NCBI RefSeq assembly: GCF_002127965.1 | Contig: NZ_CP018787.1 | Span: 496,001-560,000 of the forward strand | DNA length: 64,000 nucleotides | Direction of reading: 5' to 3' | From: Oxalobacter formigenes | GTDB taxonomy: Bacteria > Pseudomonadota > Gammaproteobacteria > Burkholderiales > Burkholderiaceae_D | In this document: positions 56,961-64,000 of the stretch, piece by piece | How positions within the stretch are numbered: position 1 is the first letter of the stretch | How the letters are laid out: every line of letters starts with the position of its first letter | Program-made: the position numbers and the translations under genes | The notes under the pieces: generated by a model | Seen by the model: only the letters and a program-made list of their open reading frames with translations | Told to the model about the DNA's origin: nothing | Databases searched by the model: none

Positions 56961-58235
56961 ATGGGTAGCAAAGCATTATCCGGAGTAAGAATCCTGGACA
57001 TGACCCACGTACAGGCAGGTCCAACCTCATCGCAGCTGCTGGCATGGATGGGTGCAGACGTTATCAAATTCGAAAACCCGACCGGCGACATCACGCGTAA
57101 GCAATTGCGCCATGATCCGGAAAAAGACAGCTTGTACTTCACCATGTTGAACAGCAACAAGCGTTCCATCATTTCCAACATGAAAAGCAAGGCAGGCTGC
57201 AAAGTATTTGAAGAACTGCTGAAAAAATGCGACGTCATCATGGAAAACTTTGGACCGGGCGTTCTGGAAAGATTCGGATATTCCTGGGAAAAAATCCATG
57301 AAATCAACCCATCCATCATCTACGCCACCATCAAAGGCTTCGGTTCATCCGGTCCATACAGTGACTACAAAGCCTACGAACCGATCGCCCAGGCAATGGG
57401 TGGTTCCATGTCCACAACCGGTTTCCCTGAAAACCCCCCGACCATTACCGGCGCCCAGATTGGTGACACCGGTACCGGTTTGCATCTGGCCATCGGTATC
57501 TGCGCAGCCCTGTACCACAGAACCCACAATGGCAACGTAGGCCAGCAGGTCGAAGCCGCCATGCAGGAATCCGTCATGAACCTGTGCCGCGTCAAATTCC
57601 GTGACCAGGGTCGTCTGATGGGTGGAAAAGGTGCCTTGCCAGAATACAGCCGTCCGACCCTGGGTCTGACAGCCGTGCCACGTGCCGGTAACGACTCCGG
57701 TGGTGGTCAGCTGGGTAACTGTATTCCATGTAAACCATTCGGTGCCAACGACTACTGCTATCTGGTTGTACAGGAAGCGAACTGGCCAATCGTCGCAAGA
57801 GCGATCGGAGACGAATCCCTGGTAACAGACGAACGCTTTGCCACGTTGGCAGAACGTCGTAAAAACCAGACCGAACTGTGGAAAATGATTGCGGACGTAG
57901 CGAAGAACTACACCAAAACCGAATTCACAGCCTTCTGTAACGAAAAGAACATCCCATGCGGCCCTGTTCTGTCGACAGAAGAACTGATGAAAGATCCACA
58001 CGTTCTGCATCGTGAAATGATCGTCAAGGTAGAAGGTCACCCACAAGGAGACTACTACACAGTTGGTATGCCAGTGAAACTGTCAGACGGTAACGTCGAC
58101 AAGATCACGCCGGCTCCAATGCTGGGCGAACACACCGAAGAAGTGCTGAAAGAAGTTTGCGGCATGTCTGAAGCGGATATCGCAGAACTGAGAGAAGGCG
58201 GTGCTTTCTCCCTGCCACCGAAAAAAGCGAAATAA
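56961..58235 (+). CDS. Class III (family III) CoA-transferase, formyl-CoA transferase paralogue
   Basis: 424 residues, start preceded by GGAGGAAGAT. Family III CoA-transferase moving CoA between carboxylic acids by an aspartyl-CoA intermediate. Against formyl-CoA transferase (FRC) of Oxalobacter as I remember it: LDMTHVQAGP (Gln18, FRC Gln17), SLYFTMLNSNKRSI (Tyr59), catalytic Asp169 in GAQIGDTGTGLH, and the GGGQ loop in RAGNDSGGGQLGN. FRC Trp48 is Gln48 here. The overall substrates may thus differ, for example succinyl-CoA or acetyl-CoA with oxalate. Downstream sucCD supplies succinyl-CoA. Strong ribosome-binding site suggests high expression. I cannot name the true substrates. Confidence 0.88.
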   Translation: MGSKALSGVRILDMTHVQAGPTSSQLLAWMGADVIKFENPTGDITRKQLRHDPEKDSLYFTMLNSNKRSIISNMKSKAGCKVFEELLKKCDVIMENFGPGVLERFGYSWEKIHEINPSIIYATIKGFGSSGPYSDYKAYEPIAQAMGGSMSTTGFPENPPTITGAQIGDTGTGLHLAIGICAALYHRTHNGNVGQQVEAAMQESVMNLCRVKFRDQGRLMGGKGALPEYSRPTLGLTAVPRAGNDSGGGQLGNCIPCKPFGANDYCYLVVQEANWPIVARAIGDESLVTDERFATLAERRKNQTELWKMIADVAKNYTKTEFTAFCNEKNIPCGPVLSTEELMKDPHVLHREMIVKVEGHPQGDYYTVGMPVKLSDGNVDKITPAPMLGEHTEEVLKEVCGMSEADIAELREGGAFSLPPKKAK

Positions 58236-58248
58236 TTGGTGGTATTGC

Positions 58249-58270
58249 TTTAATGAAGTGATTCATTAAA
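58249..58270. promoter_or_regulatory. Perfect 9-base inverted repeat upstream of sucC: possible operator/promoter
   Basis: TTTAATGAA-GTGA-TTCATTAAA, 22 bp in all. It overlaps a candidate promoter, TTGCTT (58245-58250), 16 bases, TAAACT (58267-58272). Such a symmetric site suggests a dimeric repressor, or an RNA hairpin with a GTGA loop if transcribed from upstream. Confidence 0.5.
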
Positions 58271-58279
58271 CTTTCTGCA

Positions 58280-58314
58280 GGATGGGTGGCAAACCACCAC
58301 CCATCCCTTATTTT
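58280..58314 (+). terminator. Strong hairpin with T-rich tail just before sucC
   Basis: Ten-bp stem GGATGGGTGG/CCACCCATCC (58280-58289, 58297-58306), 7-base loop, then CTTATTTTT. It fits a terminator of the CoA-transferase gene, while the sucC ribosome-binding site (GAAGGA) begins immediately after. If the sucC promoter at 58245-58272 is real, the same hairpin would lie at the 5' end of the sucCD mRNA. Confidence 0.7.
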
Positions 58315-58326
58315 TGAAGGACGAGT

Positions 58327-59493
58327 ATGAATATTCATGAATACCAGGGAAAAGAGATCTTACGTAAATATGGTGTAACCACCCCACGTGGTTTTCCCTG
58401 CTTTAGCGTTGACGAAGCCGTCGATGCAGCAAAAAAACTGGGCGGTAACGTCTGGGTTGTCAAAGCCCAGATTCATGCTGGCGGCCGTGGCAAGGGCGGT
58501 GGCGTCAAAGTTGCCAAATCTCTGGATGAAGTCAGGAAGTACGCTTCTGAAATTCTGGGCATGACGCTGGTAACGCACCAGACCGGTCCTGAAGGTCGTC
58601 TGGTCAAACGTCTGTTGATCGAAGAAGGCGCAGACATCCAGAAAGAATACTATGTCGGTATGGTCGTTGACCGTGCAACCCAACGTGTTGCCCTGATGGC
58701 ATCTTCCGAAGGCGGCATGAACATTGAAGACGTTGCCAGAGACACTCCTGAACTGATTCACAAGGTATTTATCGATCCGGTCAAAGGTCTGACCGATGCT
58801 GAAGGTGAAGATATCGCTCGCAAGATCGGTATGCCGGAAGCCGCCGTCAAGGAAACCTGCAAATTCATGCAGGGTCTTTACAAGGCTTTCGTTGAAACCG
58901 ACGCATCTCTCGCCGAAATCAATCCGTTGATCCGTACGGGAGACAATCGCGTTATCGCTCTGGACGCCAAATTCAACTTCGATTCCAACGCCATGTATCG
59001 TCATCCTGAAATTCAGGAATATCGCGATCTGGACGAAGAAAATCCTGATGAAATCCAGGCTTCCAAATTCGATCTGACTTATATTTCCCTGGATGGCAAT
59101 ATCGGTTGTATGGTCAATGGTGCCGGTCTTGCCATGGCAACCATGGACATCATCAAACTGTATGGTGGTGCACCTGCAAACTTCCTGGACGTTGGCGGTG
59201 GCGCAACGACAGAAAAAGTAACCGAAGCATTCAAGATCATGTTGTCCAACCCTGATGTCAAGGCCATTCTGGTCAACATCTTCGGTGGCATCATGAGATG
59301 TGACGTTATTGCAGAAGGTATCGTGGCAGCAGCCAAACAGGTTTCCCTGAAAGTACCTCTGGTCGTTCGCCTCGAAGGCACCAACGTCGATCAGGGCAAG
59401 GAAATCCTGGCCAAGTCCGGTTTACCGATTATTTCTGCCAGCGGCATGGCTGATGCTGCACAAAAGGCGGTTAACGCAGCAAAGGGTAATTAA
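58327..59493 (+). CDS. sucC: Succinyl-CoA synthetase beta subunit
   Basis: 388 residues. ATP-grasp subunit of the ADP-forming enzyme that interconverts succinate and succinyl-CoA. Starts [17 protein letters not shown], with [16 protein letters not shown] (nucleotide binding), the acidic NPLI and DAKFNFD motifs, and C-terminal [16 protein letters not shown]. Followed at 2 bp by sucD. It lies downstream of the CoA-transferase gene rather than in a TCA-cycle cluster. Confidence 0.97.
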   Translation: MNIHEYQGKEILRKYGVTTPRGFPCFSVDEAVDAAKKLGGNVWVVKAQIHAGGRGKGGGVKVAKSLDEVRKYASEILGMTLVTHQTGPEGRLVKRLLIEEGADIQKEYYVGMVVDRATQRVALMASSEGGMNIEDVARDTPELIHKVFIDPVKGLTDAEGEDIARKIGMPEAAVKETCKFMQGLYKAFVETDASLAEINPLIRTGDNRVIALDAKFNFDSNAMYRHPEIQEYRDLDEENPDEIQASKFDLTYISLDGNIGCMVNGAGLAMATMDIIKLYGGAPANFLDVGGGATTEKVTEAFKIMLSNPDVKAILVNIFGGIMRCDVIAEGIVAAAKQVSLKVPLVVRLEGTNVDQGKEILAKSGLPIISASGMADAAQKAVNAAKGN

Positions 59494-59495
59494 TT

Positions 59496-60374
59496 ATGTC
59501 TATTCTGATTAACAAAAACAGCCGAGTCATCGTTCAGGGTCTGACTGGTAAAACCGGTGCATTCCACACGGAAATGTCCATGAACTATGCTTTCGGTAAA
59601 GAATGCTATGTTGGCGGCGTCACTCCTAAAAAAGGCGGCACGACCTTTTTGAACCTTCCTGTTTTCAATAACGTCAAGGATGCCAGAGAACAGACCGGTG
59701 CAAACGTTTCCGTTATTTACGTTCCACCTCCGTTCGCCGCTGCTGCAATCGATGAAGCCGTTGAAGCAGGTATTGAATTCGTTATCTGTATTACCGAAGG
59801 CATTCCTGTTGAAGACATGCTGCGTACCCGCTATAAAATGCAGGGCAAAAACACCATTCTTCTTGGGCCTAACTGCCCGGGTATCATCACTCCTGATGAA
59901 CTGAAGATCGGCATTATGCCTGGCCATATCCACAAGAAAGGCTCTATCGGTGTTGTTTCCAAATCCGGTACCCTGACATACGAAGCCGCCAGCCAGCTGG
60001 CTGAGTTCGGTCTGGGCCAGTCTACCGTTGTTGGCGTTGGTGGCGATCCTATCAATGGCCTGAAACATATCGACGTTCTGAAGATGTTCAACGACGATCC
60101 TGAAACCGAAGCTGTCATTATGGTCGGTGAAATCGGTGGTAACGATGAAGAAACCGCTGCCGAATGGGTCAAGGAAAACATGACCAAACCTGTCGTCGGT
60201 TTCATTGCCGGCGTAACTGCGCCTCCAGGAAAACGTATGGGTCATGCAGGTGCCATCATTTCCGGCGGCAAGGGCACTGCACAGGAAAAACTGTCTGTTA
60301 TGGAAGAATGCGGTATCAAGGTTACCCGCAATCCGGCTGAAATCGGCAAGACGCTGAAATCGGTTCTGAAATAA
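59496..60374 (+). CDS. sucD: Succinyl-CoA synthetase alpha subunit
   Basis: 292 residues. CoA-binding domain ([20 protein letters not shown]), and phosphohistidine His250 in [14 protein letters not shown], the residue phosphorylated in catalysis. [19 protein letters not shown] is also typical. Starts 2 bp after sucC, ends with a strong terminator, so sucCD is a closed operon. Confidence 0.98.
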   Translation: MSILINKNSRVIVQGLTGKTGAFHTEMSMNYAFGKECYVGGVTPKKGGTTFLNLPVFNNVKDAREQTGANVSVIYVPPPFAAAAIDEAVEAGIEFVICITEGIPVEDMLRTRYKMQGKNTILLGPNCPGIITPDELKIGIMPGHIHKKGSIGVVSKSGTLTYEAASQLAEFGLGQSTVVGVGGDPINGLKHIDVLKMFNDDPETEAVIMVGEIGGNDEETAAEWVKENMTKPVVGFIAGVTAPPGKRMGHAGAIISGGKGTAQEKLSVMEECGIKVTRNPAEIGKTLKSVLK

Positions 60375-60388
60375 TTGTTCAGTCAACA

Positions 60389-60420
60389 AAAAATGCCCGG
60401 TATAAACCGGGCATTTTTTT
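60389..60420. terminator. Terminator after sucD
   Basis: Eleven-bp stem AAATGCCCGGT/ACCGGGCATTT (60391-60401, 60406-60416) with a 4-base loop and T-run; can also serve the converging pncC gene. Confidence 0.92.
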
Positions 60421-60421
60421 A

Positions 60422-60913
60422 TCAGAAATGGCCTGTTTCCAGATAATTGCACAGGCATTCCAGACTGTATATCACGCTCTTTTCCCTGATCTTTGAGCGA
60501 TCTCCGTCGAATAACTGTTTATCGGTACTGAAATAACTTTCTTTTGTCGCGAACCCGAAACAAACCGTTCCAACGGGTTTCTCCAGTGACCCGCCATCCG
60601 GGCCGGCAATTCCCGTGGTAGAAATGACGATGTCGGCGTTTGTAACGTCGAGACCGCCCTTTGCCATAGCCAGTGCAACTTTCTGGCTGACCGCGCCGTT
60701 TTGGGCAATCAATTCTTCCGGCACATTGACGGAACGGATTTTCGATTCGTTGGAATACGTGATGAAGCCACAGTCAAACCATTCCGAAGCGCCGGGAACG
60801 TCGGTAACCAGTTTGGCAAGACTGCCGCCAGTACATGATTCAACTATTGCCAGCTTCAGTTTTTTTTGTGACAGTAAAAAGCCTATTCGTTGAGCAAGCT
60901 CGTAAGGTGTCAT
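60422..60913 (-). CDS. pncC: Nicotinamide-nucleotide amidase (CinA C-terminal family)
   Basis: 163 residues. Deamidates nicotinamide mononucleotide in NAD recycling. CinA C-terminal domain alone: AIVESCTGGSLAKLVTDVPGASEWFDCGFITYSNESK with the catalytic Ser/Thr region, and STTGIAGPDGGSLEKPVGTV. Last gene of thiL-pgpA-pncC on the minus strand. Confidence 0.95.
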   Translation of the reverse strand: MTPYELAQRIGFLLSQKKLKLAIVESCTGGSLAKLVTDVPGASEWFDCGFITYSNESKIRSVNVPEELIAQNGAVSQKVALAMAKGGLDVTNADIVISTTGIAGPDGGSLEKPVGTVCFGFATKESYFSTDKQLFDGDRSKIREKSVIYSLECLCNYLETGHF

Positions 60914-60929
60914 AGTATTTCCCGATCAG

Positions 60930-61448
60930 TCAGGTGGTCATAAAACAGGTTTTCCATAATGCGAAAACGAGCAGGGTAAAAAATGCTGCAATAATGTCGT
61001 CCAGCATAACACCGAATCCCCCCTTGATGCGCTGGTCAAAGAAGCGAATCGGAGGCGGTTTCAGCATATCGAAAAAGCGGAAAACGATAAAGGCGAGAAA
61101 TTCGGTCAAAAAAGATCCGGGAGTAACAAATATCAGTACAAGCCAGAAGGCAATGATTTCGTCCCAGACCATGCTGCCATCGTCTGGACTGTTCAGGGCG
61201 ATTCCAGTGAATTGGCAAGTCCTGATCCCTATCAGAAAACCGGCAACGCAAATGATGCCCCAGGTAATCGGGTTGAAAATGCCGGGCGCGAGCCATGTGA
61301 GCAAATCGTAACTGATCCATGCGAAGAGCGTGCCAGCCGTTCCTGGCATGACAGGAGACAAACCACTACCGAATCCGAGCGAAATGAAATGCCAGGGATG
61401 CGACAGTAAAAATCGTTTGTCAGGGACATTTTCCCTTACAGTATCCAT
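60930..61448 (-). CDS. pgpA: Phosphatidylglycerophosphatase A
   Basis: 172 residues. Membrane enzyme removing the phosphate of phosphatidylglycerophosphate. Several membrane helices; conserved GLSPVMPGTAGTL, VWDEIIAFWLVL (acidic metal residues) and DQRIKGGFGVMLDDIIAAF. Start overlaps the thiL stop by one base. Confidence 0.95.
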   Translation of the reverse strand: MDTVRENVPDKRFLLSHPWHFISLGFGSGLSPVMPGTAGTLFAWISYDLLTWLAPGIFNPITWGIICVAGFLIGIRTCQFTGIALNSPDDGSMVWDEIIAFWLVLIFVTPGSFLTEFLAFIVFRFFDMLKPPPIRFFDQRIKGGFGVMLDDIIAAFFTLLVFALWKTCFMTT

Positions 61449-62410
61449 TATTGTGCCGTTGAAAAATGATCAAATGAGGTGAATGAAAGATTCTGTATCT
61501 CACCTGCTGAATTTTTAATGCGCAAGCCCTTCTCGTTTTCAATGTATCCAATTCGTGTAACGGGAACACCCGTCCGGGTAGAAGCTTCCAATATACGGCT
61601 TCTCATGGATACAGGTGCCGTAAAGCAAAGCTCGTAATCATCGCCTCCGGATAAGGCACAGTACAATTGCCGCTCTCTTGGCTGCTTTGCCAGCACCGGA
61701 CTGATGGGAAGGGCATCGACATTAATTGTTGCGCCGACATTGGACGCGTCCAGAATGTGGTTTAAATCACCCATCAGCCCGTCAGACAGGTCAAGGGCTG
61801 CATGAGCGATTTTTCTCAGCTCCATACCCAGTGCGACCCGTGGGATCGGCATTTGCAGATTGGGAACGACCGCCTTGACTTCTTCCGGCTTCAACTCGAT
61901 TTCTTCAAGGCAATGAGCCAGTGCGAGACGGGCGTCCCCGATAGAACCCGAAATCCAGATGTCATCGCCATACTGTGCCTTGTCTCGTCTCAAGGCCTGT
62001 CCAACCGGAACTTCCCCGAAAACGGTAATACAGATATTCAGGGGGCCGCGGGTAGTGTCGCCACCAATCAATTCACAGCGACAGATATCGGCCATGGAAA
62101 AAAGACCTTCCGAAAACGATTTCAACCAGGGTTCATCCGGGGAGGGAAGAGACAATGCCAGCGTAAAAGCAACGGGACGTGCCCCCATTGCCGCCAGATC
62201 GGAAAGATTCACTGCCAGAGACTTGTGACCGAGTTGTCTGGGATCGGTGTCCGGAAAGAAATGGGTACCGGAAACCAGCATATCGGTCGATATTGCCATT
62301 TGAGTTCCCGGAGTTGGAACCAGTAATGCACAATCGTCGCCGATTCCAAGAGATGCGGAAACAGCCGGTTTTTTGAAATATTTGGAAATGAGATCGAATT
62401 CTGAAAGCAT
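61448..62410 (-). CDS. thiL: Thiamine-monophosphate kinase
   Basis: 320 residues. Makes thiamine diphosphate from thiamine monophosphate. AIR synthase-like fold with GIGDDCALLVPTPG, DMLVSGTHFFPDTDP, VNLSDLAAMGARP, GGDTTRGPL and SGGDDYELCFTAP. Product ThDP is the cofactor of the enzymes at 1-1827 and 55128-56855, though linkage is not meaningful. First gene of thiL-pgpA-pncC. Confidence 0.97.
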   Translation of the reverse strand: MLSEFDLISKYFKKPAVSASLGIGDDCALLVPTPGTQMAISTDMLVSGTHFFPDTDPRQLGHKSLAVNLSDLAAMGARPVAFTLALSLPSPDEPWLKSFSEGLFSMADICRCELIGGDTTRGPLNICITVFGEVPVGQALRRDKAQYGDDIWISGSIGDARLALAHCLEEIELKPEEVKAVVPNLQMPIPRVALGMELRKIAHAALDLSDGLMGDLNHILDASNVGATINVDALPISPVLAKQPRERQLYCALSGGDDYELCFTAPVSMRSRILEASTRTGVPVTRIGYIENEKGLRIKNSAGEIQNLSFTSFDHFSTAQ

Positions 62411-62641
62411 AAATGCGAAAGGGTTTTAAAAGACGCTTAAAAATGATCAAGTAAATGTTTGTATTATGATGCTATCGATAACGAATCAAAGCAAGACAAT
62501 GGTAGACTGTAAAGCCTAAATAACGTCGATTGAAAAAAGATAGTTTGACATAACCGCTCTTCAGAACACGATCCGTTCTGAAAATGCAGTCATTTATTGC
62601 CAGAAATCGGCTCAGATCTCATTACATAGGCGTATCGAATT

Positions 62642-63904
62642 ATGGGGCAGGTATCCTGGATTGAATATATCGGAGCAGTGCTGTTTTTTCTGGCGCTGGT
62701 GCACACTTTTTCGACCAAATATTTTGTCAAGCTGGCGACGAAAGACAGCCATCATACGGGCTTGTGGCTGATGCTCGGTGAAGTTGAAGTCGTTTTCGGT
62801 TTCTGGGCCTTTATTTTGCTTGCTTTCATGGCAGCCATCGGCGGATATGAAAGCGCCGTCGAATATCTTGATACACGCAATTTTACCGAACCCTTATTTG
62901 TTTTCGTCATTCTGGTTATTGCCGGAACGCGTCCCATTTTGCAGGCAGTCCAGCTGTTGATCGACAAGATGGACAAAATCATTCCCTTGCCGGGAATGGT
63001 GTCATATTACTTCCTGACACTGTCCATCGTGCCGCTTCTGGGGTCTTTCATTACCGAACCGGCAGCCATGACCCTGGCCGCCATTATTTTGCGGGACCGT
63101 TTTTTCTCCAAAGGCATCCCAGAGGCGATGAAATATCTGACCATTGCGATCCTCTTGGTCAACGTTTCCATCGGTGGTGTTCTCACGTCATATGCGGCTC
63201 CTCCTGTATTGATGGTCGCCAGCAAGTGGGGTTGGGGACTCGATTTCATGTTAAGCATGTTTGGCTGGAAAGCGGCTCTGGCCGTATTCATCAATGCTTT
63301 GGCCGCAACATGGCTTTTCAGGAAAGTGCTGTTGTCGATGGATGACTTGAATGACGCTTATGAAATCGGAAGGGTTCCTCCTCTGGTATTGCTCGTTCAT
63401 TTGTCCACACTCATTCTGGTCGTTATTTTCAGTCATCATCCTGTTGTATTCATGGGACTATTCCTCTTTTTTCTTGGATACACAGAGGCTTATCACCGGT
63501 ACCAGAGCCCGCTGATGCTTCGGGAGGGATTGCTCGTGGCCTTTTTCCTTGCGGGACTGGTTGTTCTTGGCGGCATGCAAAAATGGTGGCTTGAACCGAT
63601 ACTGGCGGGGATGAACAGCGCAACGCTCTTTTTTGGAGCGACGGGGCTGACCGCCATTACCGATAATGCTGCACTGACTTATCTTGGATCACTTGTCGAA
63701 CATTTGTCGGATGCAAGCAAATATGCGCTGGTTGCCGGGGCCGTAACGGGGGGCGGATTGACTGTGATTGCCAATGCGCCGAATCCGGTCAGTTTTTCAC
63801 TGCTTAAAAATACTTTCGAACATGGATCGATCAATCCATTAATGCTTTTCCTGTACGCCTTGCCGCCGACAATTATTGCAGGATGCTGTTTCATGTTTTT
63901 GTAA
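62642..63904 (+). CDS. Putative Na+/H+ antiporter, PF07399 type
   Basis: 420 residues, about ten to eleven hydrophobic segments. Conserved intramembrane stretches SFITEPAAMTLAAIIL, FGATGLTAITDNAALTYLGSL and GGGLTVIANAPNPV are reminiscent of the ion-transporter superfamily (ArsB/NhaD-like) and of PF07399 members in Burkholderiales. The Asp and Asn residues in TAITDNAALT may bind cations. Actual ions and physiological role are inferred. The start ATG at 62642 follows a 231-bp gap; the last 96 bp of the window hold nothing that I recognise. Confidence 0.8.
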   Translation: MGQVSWIEYIGAVLFFLALVHTFSTKYFVKLATKDSHHTGLWLMLGEVEVVFGFWAFILLAFMAAIGGYESAVEYLDTRNFTEPLFVFVILVIAGTRPILQAVQLLIDKMDKIIPLPGMVSYYFLTLSIVPLLGSFITEPAAMTLAAIILRDRFFSKGIPEAMKYLTIAILLVNVSIGGVLTSYAAPPVLMVASKWGWGLDFMLSMFGWKAALAVFINALAATWLFRKVLLSMDDLNDAYEIGRVPPLVLLVHLSTLILVVIFSHHPVVFMGLFLFFLGYTEAYHRYQSPLMLREGLLVAFFLAGLVVLGGMQKWWLEPILAGMNSATLFFGATGLTAITDNAALTYLGSLVEHLSDASKYALVAGAVTGGGLTVIANAPNPVSFSLLKNTFEHGSINPLMLFLYALPPTIIAGCCFMFL

Positions 63905-64000
63905 AAGAAATGAACATTTTTTTACTCCTGTCGCCATTTCAGGCGTGCATGTAAAAAAAACTGTTTGTTGCAGGTATGTTCGTCAAGAAAAATGCCTGTC

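Noticed and set aside
1-64000. Mobile elements, CRISPR arrays, prophage, tRNA genes
   Set aside because: No transposase or integrase motifs, no regular short repeats, and no cloverleaf-like sequences with the TTCGA arm were seen.

Overview
The window looks like a stretch of the main chromosome of a betaproteobacterium of the order Burkholderiales, most likely an Oxalobacter species (Oxalobacteraceae). Two things point there. Many gene neighbourhoods are Burkholderiales-like: aceE-aceF-lpdA with a lipoyl domain fused to LpdA, prmA-DUF3426-PfkB beside accBC-aroQ, mpl-YqiA-RNB-TonB-aroE-mtgA, ffs-dnaX-ybaB-recR, and thiL-pgpA-pncC. In addition there is a class III CoA-transferase strikingly similar to the formyl-CoA transferase of Oxalobacter, as I remember that protein. 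I see no insertion sequence, prophage, CRISPR array, tRNA or 16S/23S/5S rRNA gene. The window is almost entirely ordinary chromosomal coding sequence. All identifications are from reading motifs and remembered families; no database search was run.

Layout. 1-5.0 kb: pyruvate dehydrogenase complex (aceE cut by the left edge, aceF, lpdA). 5.0-9.1 kb: rsuA, a cold-shock protein with a long leader, and clpS-clpA. 9.1-12 kb: an orphan membrane polyferredoxin, an aldo/keto reductase and a DUF1857 protein. 12-17.8 kb: fmt-def (minus strand) and dprA-topB (plus strand). 17.8-27 kb: a long minus-strand run, read as rpe-gph-trpE-rsmB-DUF4390-ntrY-ntrX-like, plus a second aldo/keto reductase. 27-29.7 kb: apaG, mltA, uspA and DUF4404. 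29.7-30.0 kb: an AT-rich non-coding block flanked by DnaA boxes that looks like a replication origin or a DnaA-controlled region, next to priA. 32-39.4 kb: a lytic transglycosylase, ubiD, the 4.5S RNA gene, dnaX-ybaB-recR, cysM and rpsT. 39.4-45.5 kb: minus-strand PfkB kinase, DUF3426, prmA, accC, accB, aroQ and a nucleotidyltransferase-like protein. 45.6-53.3 kb: plus-strand mpl to mtgA, then corA. 53.3-54.8 kb: a B12/radical-SAM protein.

55-60.4 kb is the most interesting part. A ThDP-dependent acetolactate-synthase/2-hydroxyacyl-CoA-lyase-like enzyme is followed by a formyl-CoA-transferase paralogue and then by sucC-sucD. The intergenic spaces hold strong inverted repeats and hairpins. I infer a CoA-ester module in which SucCD makes succinyl-CoA, the transferase moves CoA to a carboxylic acid (oxalate is the obvious candidate), and the ThDP enzyme acts on the acyl-CoA or on a product of it. 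The actual reactions cannot be read from sequence. 60.4-64 kb: pncC, pgpA, thiL and a PF07399-type antiporter.
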